Assembly (NCBI RefSeq): GCF_023277745.1
Contig: NZ_CP086322.1
Coordinates: 8,680,001 to 8,744,000, forward strand
Reading direction: 5' to 3'
DNA length: 64,000 bases
Origin: Streptomyces halobius
GTDB lineage: Bacteria; Actinomycetota; Actinomycetes; Streptomycetales; Streptomycetaceae
The position numbers and the translations under genes were made by a program. A model generated the notes under the pieces. That model was not told where the DNA came from. It did no database searches and saw only the letters and a list, made by a program, of their open reading frames with translations. Of this stretch, positions 33,406-41,786 are shown piece after piece (position 1 is the first letter of the stretch; the number at the start of each line of letters is the position of its first letter).

Positions 33406-33884
33406 TCCCCGTCAATCTCACCCCGCAGACCATCGCGCTGGGGATCGCCCTCGGACTGGTCTTCTCGCTGGTCTGCTATCTGACCACCAACCTCTCTCCC
33501 GGTGGCATGATCACCCCCGGCTGGCTGGCGCTGACCCTCGTCACCGATGTGGTCCGGGCCGCCATGGTGATCGGCGTCACGGCGCTCACCTTCGTCGCGA
33601 CCAAGGTCCTTGAGCGGCATGTGATCCTCTACGGCAAGCGGCTGTTCGCCGCCGTGGTGCTGTCCGCGGTGCTGCTCCAGACCACGGTGCTGCTCGCGCT
33701 CCAGCACGAATTCCCCCTTCTCTACACCGCCCAGACCCTGGGCTTCATCGTGCCCGGCCTGATCGCCTATCAGCTGGTCCGCCAGCCGTTGGCGGCCACC
33801 GTGATCTCCACCACCGCGGTGACCCTCGGCACGTATGTGGTGCTCGTCGCCGGGTTGCTGCTGGGGGCGCTGCCCATGGGCTGA
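33402..33884 (+). CDS. pgsC: poly-gamma-glutamate synthase membrane subunit PgsC/CapC
   Basis: A 160-residue protein with four to five transmembrane helices: TIALGIALGLVFSLVCYLTT, 'GWLALTLVTDVVRAAMVIGV', 'LFAAVVLSAVLLQTTVLLAL', and two final helices ending GLLLGALPMG. The motif 'NLSPGGMITPGWLAL' is the family signature. PgsC forms the membrane complex with PgsB. The GTG start overlaps the pgsB stop (GTGA), showing translational coupling. Confidence 0.9.
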   Translation: MIPVNLTPQTIALGIALGLVFSLVCYLTTNLSPGGMITPGWLALTLVTDVVRAAMVIGVTALTFVATKVLERHVILYGKRLFAAVVLSAVLLQTTVLLALQHEFPLLYTAQTLGFIVPGLIAYQLVRQPLAATVISTTAVTLGTYVVLVAGLLLGALPMG

Positions 33885-33938
33885 CCGAGCCCTACTGCCC
33901 GCGTCCGCCGCGCCCATCCGCATGTCGAAGAGGTCATC

Positions 33939-35861
33939 ATGGCCACCACCCCCCTCACCCGCGACCCCGCCGACCGCCGCCACCGCTCCCCCCGCAGCAA
34001 ACGCACCCGCCACGCCAAGCTCCGACAACGTGCCACCACCAGCGGGGAGTTGCCCGCCCTTCTCCTCATCCTGGCAACTGCCGCGCTGCTCTACGCCTGG
34101 GGCATCGACCATGCCGGAGTGCACCCGTACTACAGCGCAGCCGTACGGTCGATGGCGTCGAACTGGCACGCCTTCGTCTTCGGCGGGCTCGACCCGAGCG
34201 GCTCGATCACCCTGGACAAGATCCCCGGTGCGCTATGGCCGCAGGCCCTCTCCGTCAAGCTCCTCGGACCGCACAACTGGGCGGCAGTACTGCCGCAGGT
34301 GCTGGAGGGCGTACTGGCCGTCTGGGCTCTGCACCGCATCGTCCGTGCCTGGGCCGGCCCGTGGGCAGGGCTGCTCGCCGCGCTGGTACTCGCCCTCACC
34401 CCGGTCACCGTCGCACTCGACCGTCACAACACCCCCGACACCCTGCTCGTTCTGCTGCTGGTCCTCGCAGCGGGATCGCTGCAGAAGGCCATCAGCACCG
34501 GGAGACTGCTGCCGCTGCTGGTCTGCGGGACATGGGTGGGGCTGGCCTTCCAGGCCAAGATGCTCCAGGCGTGGCTCGTCCTGCCGGTCTTCGCCGCGGT
34601 GTACCTCATGGCAGCGCCTGGCTCCTGGTTGCGCCGGGCATGGCGGCTGCTGCTCGCCGGGATCACCGCACTCGTCGTCTCCTGCTCCTGGCTGCTGCTG
34701 GTGTGGGCGACCCCCGCCGCGAACCGTCCCTACATCGACGCGACCACCAACAACAACCCCTTCACCCTGGTCTTCGGCTACAACGGGCTGAGCCGCTTCG
34801 GCCACGACCCGAACGCCCTGGGCGCCGTCGCCGGCACCGCCGCCAGCCGCACCACCGACAACACCGGCTGGACCATGCTGGTCAACCAGAGCGTGGGCCC
34901 GCAGATCGCCTGGCTCCTGCCACTGGCCGTACTGGCCTTGGCGCTGGGCGTGATGTGGCGCGCCGGACAGCCGCGCACCGACGGGACGCGGACGGGGTTC
35001 CTGCTCTGGGGCGGATGGCTGGCGGTGCACGTCGTGGTCTTCAGCAACTCCAACGGCAACCACGGCTACTACACCGCCGTACTGGCCCCAGCCCTCGCTG
35101 CGCTGACCGGTGGCGGAATCGCCCTTTTCTGGGCCGAGTACCGCGCCGGTGGCCGACGTCGAGCAGCGCTGCCCGCCGCAATCGCACTCACGGCACTCTG
35201 GGCCGCGGCAATCGAGGGCCAGCACAGCGAATTCGCCCCCTGGCTACTGCCGATGGTGCTGATGCTCGGCCTGTGCGGGACCGTCGGCCTGTGGACCCGC
35301 GGGCCACGGACAACGCGACGAGCGGTGCACAGCGCCCTGGCAGCGTCCCTGGCATCCATACTGCTCGCCCCGACAGTCTGGGCCGTCTCCTGCCTGGTCC
35401 CGCGGTACGCCGGCTCACCGATGTCGCCGCTGGCCGGACCGGTCGGACCCGGCTACCGCCCGATGTACCGCCACCGGGCCAAGTCCCCGCGATTCCCCTT
35501 GAACAGTCCGTCCGCGCGGGACGCCGCCCTGCTGCACTACCTCTCCGCGCACCGTTCCGGGGAGAAGTACCTGCTCGCCACCCAAGCCGCCTACGGCGCC
35601 GAACCCCTGCTCCGTGCCACCCCCCAACCCATGCTGGTCATGGGCGGCTTCACCGGCCTGACCCCGTATCCGGCCGCACGACGGCTCAGTGACCTGGTCT
35701 CCGCCCACCAACTGCGCTACGCGCTGCTGACCACCCGCCGTCCGTCCACACCGGCATCGGCCTGGGTGAAGAGAAACTGCACCCCCATCCCGCCACGCGC
35801 CTACGGCCGAACCTCGGACGGAAGCTTCACCCTCTACGACTGCGCTCGACGGGGCAACTGA
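33939..35861 (+). CDS. GT39/ArnT-like membrane glycosyltransferase
   Basis: A 640-residue polytopic protein with about 11-12 hydrophobic helices. The first outer loop carries the family block HAGVHPYYSAAVRSMASNWH, then FVFGGLDPSGSITLDKIPG, where the acidic residue after the first helix and the 'LDK.P' segment contribute to the active site of PMT/ArnT-like enzymes, which use polyprenyl-phosphate sugars. A soluble C-terminal domain ends the protein (SGEKYLLATQAAYGAEPLLR, 'VMGGFTGLTPYPA'). It lies 54 bp after pgsC on the same strand, so a glycan may be added to the cell surface together with, or to, the glutamate polymer (inference). Confidence 0.87.
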   Translation: MATTPLTRDPADRRHRSPRSKRTRHAKLRQRATTSGELPALLLILATAALLYAWGIDHAGVHPYYSAAVRSMASNWHAFVFGGLDPSGSITLDKIPGALWPQALSVKLLGPHNWAAVLPQVLEGVLAVWALHRIVRAWAGPWAGLLAALVLALTPVTVALDRHNTPDTLLVLLLVLAAGSLQKAISTGRLLPLLVCGTWVGLAFQAKMLQAWLVLPVFAAVYLMAAPGSWLRRAWRLLLAGITALVVSCSWLLLVWATPAANRPYIDATTNNNPFTLVFGYNGLSRFGHDPNALGAVAGTAASRTTDNTGWTMLVNQSVGPQIAWLLPLAVLALALGVMWRAGQPRTDGTRTGFLLWGGWLAVHVVVFSNSNGNHGYYTAVLAPALAALTGGGIALFWAEYRAGGRRRAALPAAIALTALWAAAIEGQHSEFAPWLLPMVLMLGLCGTVGLWTRGPRTTRRAVHSALAASLASILLAPTVWAVSCLVPRYAGSPMSPLAGPVGPGYRPMYRHRAKSPRFPLNSPSARDAALLHYLSAHRSGEKYLLATQAAYGAEPLLRATPQPMLVMGGFTGLTPYPAARRLSDLVSAHQLRYALLTTRRPSTPASAWVKRNCTPIPPRAYGRTSDGSFTLYDCARRGN

Positions 35862-36712
35862 CCCGCTGAACGCGGTGAGGTCTGCGGACACCTGCCTCAC
35901 CGGAACACAACGGCTCCTTCGGCACGAGCACACGGAGAGGCCGAACCGGGCGCGGAGCACGGGGGCGTAGCCGGCGGACAGGGTGTCGTCGCGCAGGAAA
36001 TCGCCTTCGAGGGGTGTCCCGGCCGTTCGGGGCCCCTTGGATGTTGCTGACGCCGCCGCGTGGCGACGTCGCGGATCAGGCTGGGCACGCTGGTCACCCC
36101 GTCGCCCGGCGGCGTCCGCAGCAACGCACCCGCCAAGTAGCCACCTTGGACACCCTCAGCGGCGGCTTGCTGCCCCGCCACCGTGCAACACCCCCGACCG
36201 CCGGTCCGGATTGCCGGATTCTGGCCGAACCGCCCGCCGATGCGCCGCGCCGCCCGCTGGGACGGTGCGGTCCCCTTGTTCGCTTTCGCTTCCGCCGGGC
36301 ACGGCCCGCTCCGCCCATCGACCAGGTCCGCGACCTGACCGCATACCTTCACCGGCACCGCGACGACCAGAAGGACAGCCCCTTCGAGATCGTCCTCGGC
36401 GGCGCGACTGCCGGGAATGCGTGCCTGAACCACAAGCGGTTCTGATCCACTTCTTGTGGTCGAGGTGACGCGGCGTCACTTGGGCCTGGAAGGATGGCCG
36501 CCCGTGTGATTCCAGCGTGCTCCCGACGGCCTTGTCCCGTCTGACGCACCCGACCGGGGCGGCCGCCCGTGTGGCCGCTTCTGAGCTGTCACCGGCAGCC
36601 GATCGGGATTGGCCGAATAGAAGGCTGGGGCGGAAAGCGCATCACGTGCTGTGATGTGCCGCGCACGGAACGAACTGTCCATGCCCGAACACCAAGTGAC
36701 GGAGGTCAGTTG
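35862..36712. other. 850 bp without a recognisable gene
   Basis: Frames here overlap on both strands and carry Arg/Pro-rich shadow sequence. A minus-strand stretch near 35910-36010 (FLRDDTLSAGYAPVLRARFG) looks protein-like and may be a gene remnant of unknown origin. The promoter of the small secreted protein at 36713 must lie at the right end. Confidence 0.4.
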
Positions 36713-37087
36713 ATGCGACGTGGATTCACGGTCGCAGCCGTGGTCACGGCCACGCTGATGGCAACAGGTATGGCGTCGGGTACCGCGCAGGCGGCGCAGA
36801 GCAGTCCGCCGGCCTCCTGGTGCGGGGAAGGCTGGTCCTTCAGCCCTGCCTGGGGCTCCTCGGCGGGGCACCCTTGCTGGAGCCCGGCTCAGGTCCAGGG
36901 CTGGGTCCTCGACCGTGAGGCGGACAGTCACTGCGTGATCATGCGTTTCCACTGGTACAGGGACGGTCGTCTGGTCGACTCCCAGGACTCACCCCCGGCC
37001 TGCGGCCCCGGCACCTACAAGGAGTTCACCCTCCGGTCCGCCGACCAGAAGGCCACCTGGGTGAACTGGCACGTCCTGCGCGTCTGA
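36713..37087 (+). CDS. small secreted cysteine-containing protein
   Basis: A 124-residue protein: a signal peptide (residues 1-27, ending SGTAQA) and a mature part of about 97 residues with four cysteines (SWCGEGW, HPCWSP, SHCVIM, PACGPG) that probably form two disulfides, and a beta-rich pattern ('MRFHWYRDGRLVDSQ', 'ATWVNWHVLRV'). The ATG is fixed by GGAGG 7 nt upstream. No family recognised; it resembles small extracellular proteins of Streptomyces of unknown role. Confidence 0.8.
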   Translation: MRRGFTVAAVVTATLMATGMASGTAQAAQSSPPASWCGEGWSFSPAWGSSAGHPCWSPAQVQGWVLDREADSHCVIMRFHWYRDGRLVDSQDSPPACGPGTYKEFTLRSADQKATWVNWHVLRV

Positions 37088-37196
37088 CCAGCATCCGATC
37101 GGGGTCCGACCACCGGAGAAACCGCACAGGGACGGGGCCGTGGGTGCACACCGGCACCTGCGGCCCCGGCCGAGTTCAGGCGGCCGCAGCCGCCTC

Positions 37197-38099
37197 TCAG
37201 GCCTCCCGGTCCCGCGGAGCCGCGACGACGGCGCGGAAGGCCGCGTCCAGCGCGGCATCCGGTAGCAGCCGCGCCAGCACGCTGGTGGCCTGTGAGTCGC
37301 GGCCGACGCGGTAGCGGGTTTTCGCCCGGCGCGCGGTGAGGGCGTGGGTGACCGCCTTGGCGAAGTTCTCCGGGCGCGTCGCGCTCGACCGGGCCCGCTG
37401 CTCGTTCCGTTCCAGGAAGCGCAGGAAGGACTCGCGGTACAGGCCGGCTACGTCCTCCGGCGCGCCGCCCAGAGTGTCGTGTCCGACGTCGCGGACCTTG
37501 CCCCAGATCGGAGTCTTGATCGCCCCCGGCTGCACCACCACGACGGCCACGCCGAACGGCCTGAGCTCACGGCGGAGCGCGTCGCTGAGCCCCTCCTTCG
37601 CGAACTGCGACGCCGCGTAGGCGCCGAGGTAGGGGCCGGCGATACGCCCGAGCCCGGAACTCACGTTGACGATCCGGCCCCCGGCCGTTCGGGACAGCGG
37701 CAGGAACGCCCGGGTCACGGCGAAGTGGCCGACGAGGTTGGTCTCCAGCTGGCGGCGCAGCTGTGCGGGCGAGACGCACTCCAGCGGCGCCGAGACGCAG
37801 ATTCCCGCGTTGTTGACCAGCCCCCACAGCCCCGTCCCGGCCGTCTCGTCCGCGACCCGGGCGACCGCGTTCCGGATCGAGTCCTCGCAGGTCACGTCGA
37901 GCTTGAGGGGGCGCAGTCGGTCGGTGGACGACGCGGCGGCCAGCGCATCGGCGTCTTCGGCCCGCCGTACGCCGGCGAAGACCCGGAAGCCCAGCCGGTC
38001 CAGGCGGAGTGCGCATTCCCTGCCCAGGCCGGACGACGCGCCGGTGATGACGACGGACCGGTCCTTCGGGGAGAACTGCCGGGATGGTGCGAACAACAT
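37197..38099 (-). CDS. short-chain dehydrogenase/reductase with altered active site
   Basis: A 300-residue Rossmann protein: nucleotide site VVITGASSGLGRECAL (TGxxxGxG), 'LVNNAGICVSAPLE', the Ser of IVNVSSGLGRIAG, and Tyr in LGAYAASQFAKEGLSDALRR. The fourth residue after this Tyr should be the catalytic Lys (YxxxK) but is Gln. The protein may have lost or changed activity, or use the Lys two residues further on. It is the last gene of the NRPS operon, 8 bp after the PapA-like gene. The role would have been oxidation or reduction of a hydroxyl/keto group on the product. Confidence 0.85.
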   Translation of the reverse strand: MLFAPSRQFSPKDRSVVITGASSGLGRECALRLDRLGFRVFAGVRRAEDADALAAASSTDRLRPLKLDVTCEDSIRNAVARVADETAGTGLWGLVNNAGICVSAPLECVSPAQLRRQLETNLVGHFAVTRAFLPLSRTAGGRIVNVSSGLGRIAGPYLGAYAASQFAKEGLSDALRRELRPFGVAVVVVQPGAIKTPIWGKVRDVGHDTLGGAPEDVAGLYRESFLRFLERNEQRARSSATRPENFAKAVTHALTARRAKTRYRVGRDSQATSVLARLLPDAALDAAFRAVVAAPRDREA

Positions 38100-38106
38100 G
38101 GCTCCT

Positions 38107-39555
38107 TCAGCGGTGCTTGGTGTGCTGAGTGGATGGTGGTCGGCGGGACGCGGGCCGGACGGCGGAGAGGAGGCCGTCCACGCATGCGGTGGCGAGGCGC
38201 TCCGCGCGGGGCCGCGGCACGATGTCCTCGACGTGGGTGAAGTTCCAGTGGAGGTGGCCGTGACTGGTGTTCACCGTGGCGACGAAGCAGCCGGAGACGG
38301 AGATTCCGGCGATGAACTGGGCACCTGTGACCTGCCACTGGCCGACGCTTTCCGGGAAGTCGTAGCGGCCGATGTTGGACAGGCACAGGTTGCCCGGGCC
38401 ACTGGACGCCACGCGCCGCACGAACGGTCCGCTTGTCGCGGGCGTCGCCGGGCCGGCCAGACCCAGCAGGTTGATCATGGCGAAGTGGTCCCCGGCCCGT
38501 CGGCGCCGTGCCAGGTCCCGGCTCACGTCGCGGGCCATGGGCCACAACGGCAGCCCAGGCCGGTACGCGACATACGAAGGGAGCGTCGCCACGTAGGCGC
38601 CCGCCTCGTGCAGGGAGACCGGCGGCAGGAGTTGACCGCGGAAGTCGACAGGCGATCCGATGACGTAGTGCCCCGGTTCGGCGGCGGCTCCGGCGTCGTC
38701 CGCGACGGCGGTGACCATCGCCGCGGCGAGTGCCCCGTGCACAGTCGCGCCTTCCCGCCGGCAGGCGCGGCTCAGCGCGTCGAGTTCCTCGGGGGCGAGC
38801 GACCGGTGCAGCAGCCGGGTGCGGCGCTGCTCGACGGGCACCGCCTGGCTCGGTGCCACCCGCCGTGCGCGGGTCCGCTGCCGGTCGAGCTGGTCACGCA
38901 GCTGTCGCGTGAGGGCGCCAATCGCGCCGGGCAGACCCCGGTGGCGGCGCGGGAACATCGCCTCGGGCGCCGGCAGGGCCCGCCACCCGGCAGGGCCCGG
39001 GGCCGCTGCCACCTCCTCGGCCGCGCCGCCGAGCCGGGCGGCGAGCCGGATCCACTCCTCGAGCAGCGCCAGAGCCGTGGTCCCGTCGGCGATGCTGTGC
39101 GAGAGCGTGAGCAGCAGGTCGTGCACATGCTCGCCGGTGCCGTCCGGTGCGCCCTGGGTGAGCACCACGGCGCGGGCCAGCGGGCCCGCGGCCCCGTCGA
39201 TCGGATCGGGGAGCTCTTGTTCGTCGACCTCCCGCTCCCACCAGGCCGCCGGGTTCGTGTCGGTGCCCGCCGTCAGGCTTCGGCGACGCAGCGGGATCGG
39301 GCTGCCGGGGCACGGCATGAACCAGGGATCGCGGCCTGCGGCGTCCGCAGCGATGGCGACGCGCAGGAGCGGATGGCGATCCTGCAGCGCGTTGAGCGCC
39401 TGGCGCAGCAGCGGCACCGGTAACGGCCCCCGCACCTGCGCCCGGGCGATGACATTGAGCGGCGAGATCCGGTCCGCGATCCAGTACCAGCGCTCCAGTG
39501 GGCTGAGCGGTCGGCAGACCGAGGCCGCCGTCGTCGACGACGTATGGGCCGTCAC
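38107..39555 (-). CDS. PapA-like condensation-superfamily acyltransferase
   Basis: A 482-residue protein of the CAT/condensation fold. The N-terminal half starts 'RPLSPLERWYWIADRISPLN' and carries the catalytic HxxxDG as LLTLSHSIADGTTALALLEE. The second half has 'YVIGSPVDFRGQLLPPVS', 'VATLPSYVAYRP' and 'LCLSNIGRYDFPES', as in PapA5-type and alcohol O-acetyltransferase-like enzymes. It would transfer an acyl group from CoA or a carrier protein onto a hydroxyl or amine of the NRPS product. Its start overlaps the previous gene by 4 nt (ATGA). Confidence 0.78.
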   Translation of the reverse strand: MTAHTSSTTAASVCRPLSPLERWYWIADRISPLNVIARAQVRGPLPVPLLRQALNALQDRHPLLRVAIAADAAGRDPWFMPCPGSPIPLRRRSLTAGTDTNPAAWWEREVDEQELPDPIDGAAGPLARAVVLTQGAPDGTGEHVHDLLLTLSHSIADGTTALALLEEWIRLAARLGGAAEEVAAAPGPAGWRALPAPEAMFPRRHRGLPGAIGALTRQLRDQLDRQRTRARRVAPSQAVPVEQRRTRLLHRSLAPEELDALSRACRREGATVHGALAAAMVTAVADDAGAAAEPGHYVIGSPVDFRGQLLPPVSLHEAGAYVATLPSYVAYRPGLPLWPMARDVSRDLARRRRAGDHFAMINLLGLAGPATPATSGPFVRRVASSGPGNLCLSNIGRYDFPESVGQWQVTGAQFIAGISVSGCFVATVNTSHGHLHWNFTHVEDIVPRPRAERLATACVDGLLSAVRPASRRPPSTQHTKHR

Positions 39556-40208
39556 GACGCGGCCCGGTTGCGCGCACCCTCGCCGACCGCGCGCTGGAAA
39601 CGCTTCGATGGAGCCCGCAGCAGCTCCATCCTGATCTGCCGGCCGAAGTTCCGCGCCAACGTCCCGAGGTCGTACGGGACCTGCGAGGTGCCACGGTGGG
39701 CGGGAGGGTTCGGCAGGAGCTCGGGGAAGAGCGGCCCGCCCATCGGATCACCCTGCGTCGGCCCGTGCTTCCAGAACACCGGCATGGCGTTCGGGCGCGG
39801 GTCGTAGCGCGCGTCGTCACCGGTGAACCGGAAGGCGATGGCCCGGCGGCCCCGGGAAGACGAGGGGTTACCGAAGAGGTAGACCCGGCGCGACCGCATG
39901 GCCTGGCCCGCCACGTGCGCGAGGGGCGAGTCGAACCACAGCTCTCGCATCCGGTCGTTCTTCAGCCAGACGAACATGTCGTGGTAGAGCCCCTGCTTGC
40001 GCCGGGAGATGTAGCGGCCGCTCCACGTCGGCTCGGCGGCGGCTCCGTCGACCGCGCGGCGCACCCGCTCGACCCACTCCTGGTCCAGGACCCCGCGGAC
40101 GCAGACGACGCCGTCCCGGTCCAGCGCCTGGAGCTCCGGCGGAGTGAGGTCCCGCGCGGAGGTCGCGGGCAGGCGGTGGTTCACCGGAGGGATCACGAAT
40201 CGCTCCAA
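39552..40208 (-). CDS. phytanoyl-CoA dioxygenase (PhyH)-like protein lacking the metal-binding core
   Basis: A 218-residue protein with an intact frame. The first 110 residues match the start of PhyH non-heme Fe(II)/2-oxoglutarate dioxygenases ('LDRDGVVCVRGVLDQEWVER', MFVWLKNDRMRELWFDSPLA, 'QAMRSRRVYLF'). The next residues (GNPSSSRGRRAIAFRFTGDD, 'ARYDPRPN', 'GDPMGGPLFPELLP') match the family's C-terminal end. The roughly 100 residues normally between them, including the HxD motif and the distal His, are missing. The protein should not bind iron in the usual way. It overlaps the E2-like gene by 16 bp upstream and the acyltransferase by 4 bp downstream, so it is still cotranscribed. Confidence 0.72.
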   Translation of the reverse strand: MERFVIPPVNHRLPATSARDLTPPELQALDRDGVVCVRGVLDQEWVERVRRAVDGAAAEPTWSGRYISRRKQGLYHDMFVWLKNDRMRELWFDSPLAHVAGQAMRSRRVYLFGNPSSSRGRRAIAFRFTGDDARYDPRPNAMPVFWKHGPTQGDPMGGPLFPELLPNPPAHRGTSQVPYDLGTLARNFGRQIRMELLRAPSKRFQRAVGEGARNRAAS

Positions 40209-40546
40209 ACTTCAAGGATGCGGCAGGTCTTGTCGAGGACGCGTGCCGCGAGGACTCCGTCGATGGCCGAGTGGTCGGAGGCGAGGACGAGGTTCATCAC
40301 GGGGCGGATGACGATCTGCCCGTCCCGGACCACGGGGGTGTCCACGGTCGCTGCGCTCGTACTGCCCCGTTGGCCGCGTTCGCGGTAGCGCCGCTGGGCC
40401 TGTATGACCCGGCTCATGTCGACCGGGGCCAGGGCGAACAGCGGCGCCACTTTCCTGGCCGGCTGCAAGAAGTAGTAGATGTGGCTGCGTTCCTTGGGGA
40501 AGCCGCGCCGGGGTGTCGCAGGGCGTGCCGGTCGGGGATCGCTCAT
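40193..40546 (-). CDS. short E2/CAT-type acyltransferase domain with internal deletion
   Basis: A 117-residue protein. The start (SHIYYFLQPARKVAPLFALA, 'VDMSRVIQAQRRYRERG') and the end (PVVRDGQIVIRPVMNLVLAS, DHSAIDGVLAARVL with the HxxxDG motif) match the two ends of the 2-oxo-acid dehydrogenase E2 catalytic domain, which is normally about 230 residues. Around 110-140 residues between GQR and GSTSAATVD appear to be missing. Free-standing E2-like domains of this kind occur in secondary-metabolite loci. The ATG at 40546 starts the conserved part; the longer open frame upstream overlaps no recognisable domain. Confidence 0.6.
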   Translation of the reverse strand: MSDPRPARPATPRRGFPKERSHIYYFLQPARKVAPLFALAPVDMSRVIQAQRRYRERGQRGSTSAATVDTPVVRDGQIVIRPVMNLVLASDHSAIDGVLAARVLDKTCRILEVWSDS

Positions 40547-40617
40547 CACTGTGGTTCCGGTCGGGTGCCTGGGGGTGCCGCGCCGTGGGCCCGGTCCTCG
40601 GGCCCACGGCGCGGCGC

Positions 40618-41784
40618 TCACGGGGCGACGGTGGGAAAGGTCAGCAGGGACGCGTTCTGGCGGTACAGCACGGGCGCCGGTACCCACCGGAGGTACGCGT
40701 CGCGCAGCAGGCGTGGCACCGGGCGCTCGTACTGCTCGATCAGGCTGAGCCTGCGGGAGAGGTGGACCATCCGCCGCGCCCTGGCCCGACGCCGGGCCTC
40801 GTAGTCGCGCAGGCCCTGCCGGAGGTCCGCCGCCGAGGCGAGGCTGCGGGCCAGGACGACGGCGTCCTCCACGGCCGTGCCCGCGCCCTGGCCGAGGCTG
40901 GTCAGCATCGGGTGGGCCGCGTCCCCGAGCAGCGTGACCGGGCCTTCCCCCCACCGCTTGAGGAAGGGGCGGTCCTGGGCCGGCACGCTGACGATCGCCT
41001 GCCCGGGCGTGACCCGGATCGCCTCCCGCACCTCGTCCGCCCAGCCCGCGAAGGCCCGGACGATCTCGTCCTTGCCGCCGTGCCACGCGCGTGCGGCCGC
41101 GGGCGGCATATTCCTCGTGCCCCACCAGTACGCCCGGCCGTGGCCGATGTCGATGAGTCCGAAGCGCTGTCCGGGGCCCCAGTAGTGGCGGGCGCAGCCC
41201 TCGGTGAACCGCGGATGGGAGAAAGGGGCCGTCGCCAGCCAGCAGACGTATCCGGGCTCGCGCGGCTCCTCGGGCCCGGCCAGCTGACGGCGCACGGCGG
41301 AGTGGAAGCCGTCGGCGCCGATCAGCACGTCGCCGCGCACCTCGCTGCCGTCCGCGAACCGGACCCGGACGCCGTCCGCCGTGGTCCTGAAGTCCATTGC
41401 CTTCGCGCCCAGTTGAGGGCCCCCGCCGAGGGCTTCGAGAAGCGCCTGCTGGAGGTCGGCACGGTGGATGTTGACGCTCGGCGCCCCGAGCCGGTCACCG
41501 AACTCCTTCAACGGCAGTTTCCTGACCGGGCGTCCGGCGGGATCGAGGATCTGGAGGCTCTCGATGGCCCGTCCGCGCCGCTCAAGGCCGAGGTCGATCC
41601 CCAGCGTGCGCAGGGCGGACAGCGCGTTACTCATGATCGACAACCCGGTGCCGGCCGGGCGGAGCTCGCGGGCACGCTCGTAGACCTCGACGCCGATCCC
41701 GACCCGGCGCAGGGCGACCGCGGCGGTGAGCCCGCCGATCCCCGCGCCGATGACGATCGCCTTGGGTGCCTGGCCCGCCGTCAT
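40618..41784 (-). CDS. FAD-dependent aromatic monooxygenase (UbiH/PHBH family)
   Basis: A 388-residue class A flavoprotein monooxygenase. The FAD-binding GxGxxG is AIVIGAGIGGLTAAVALRRV, the middle contact is 'GDVLIGADGFHSAVRRQL' (DG motif), and the second FAD site is PVTLLGDAAHPMLTSLGQGA (GD motif). It hydroxylates or epoxidises using NAD(P)H and O2. It starts 2 nt after the NRPS stop and is the first tailoring gene of the operon. A role in oxidising the peptide product or a precursor is inference. Confidence 0.88.
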   Translation of the reverse strand: MTAGQAPKAIVIGAGIGGLTAAVALRRVGIGVEVYERARELRPAGTGLSIMSNALSALRTLGIDLGLERRGRAIESLQILDPAGRPVRKLPLKEFGDRLGAPSVNIHRADLQQALLEALGGGPQLGAKAMDFRTTADGVRVRFADGSEVRGDVLIGADGFHSAVRRQLAGPEEPREPGYVCWLATAPFSHPRFTEGCARHYWGPGQRFGLIDIGHGRAYWWGTRNMPPAAARAWHGGKDEIVRAFAGWADEVREAIRVTPGQAIVSVPAQDRPFLKRWGEGPVTLLGDAAHPMLTSLGQGAGTAVEDAVVLARSLASAADLRQGLRDYEARRRARARRMVHLSRRLSLIEQYERPVPRLLRDAYLRWVPAPVLYRQNASLLTFPTVAP

Positions 41785-41786
41785 GC

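Noticed and set aside
35897..36433. Minus-strand frame after the GT39 gene
   Set aside because: Composition is that of a shadow frame and it has no recognisable motif; only a short remnant around 35910-36010 looks protein-like.
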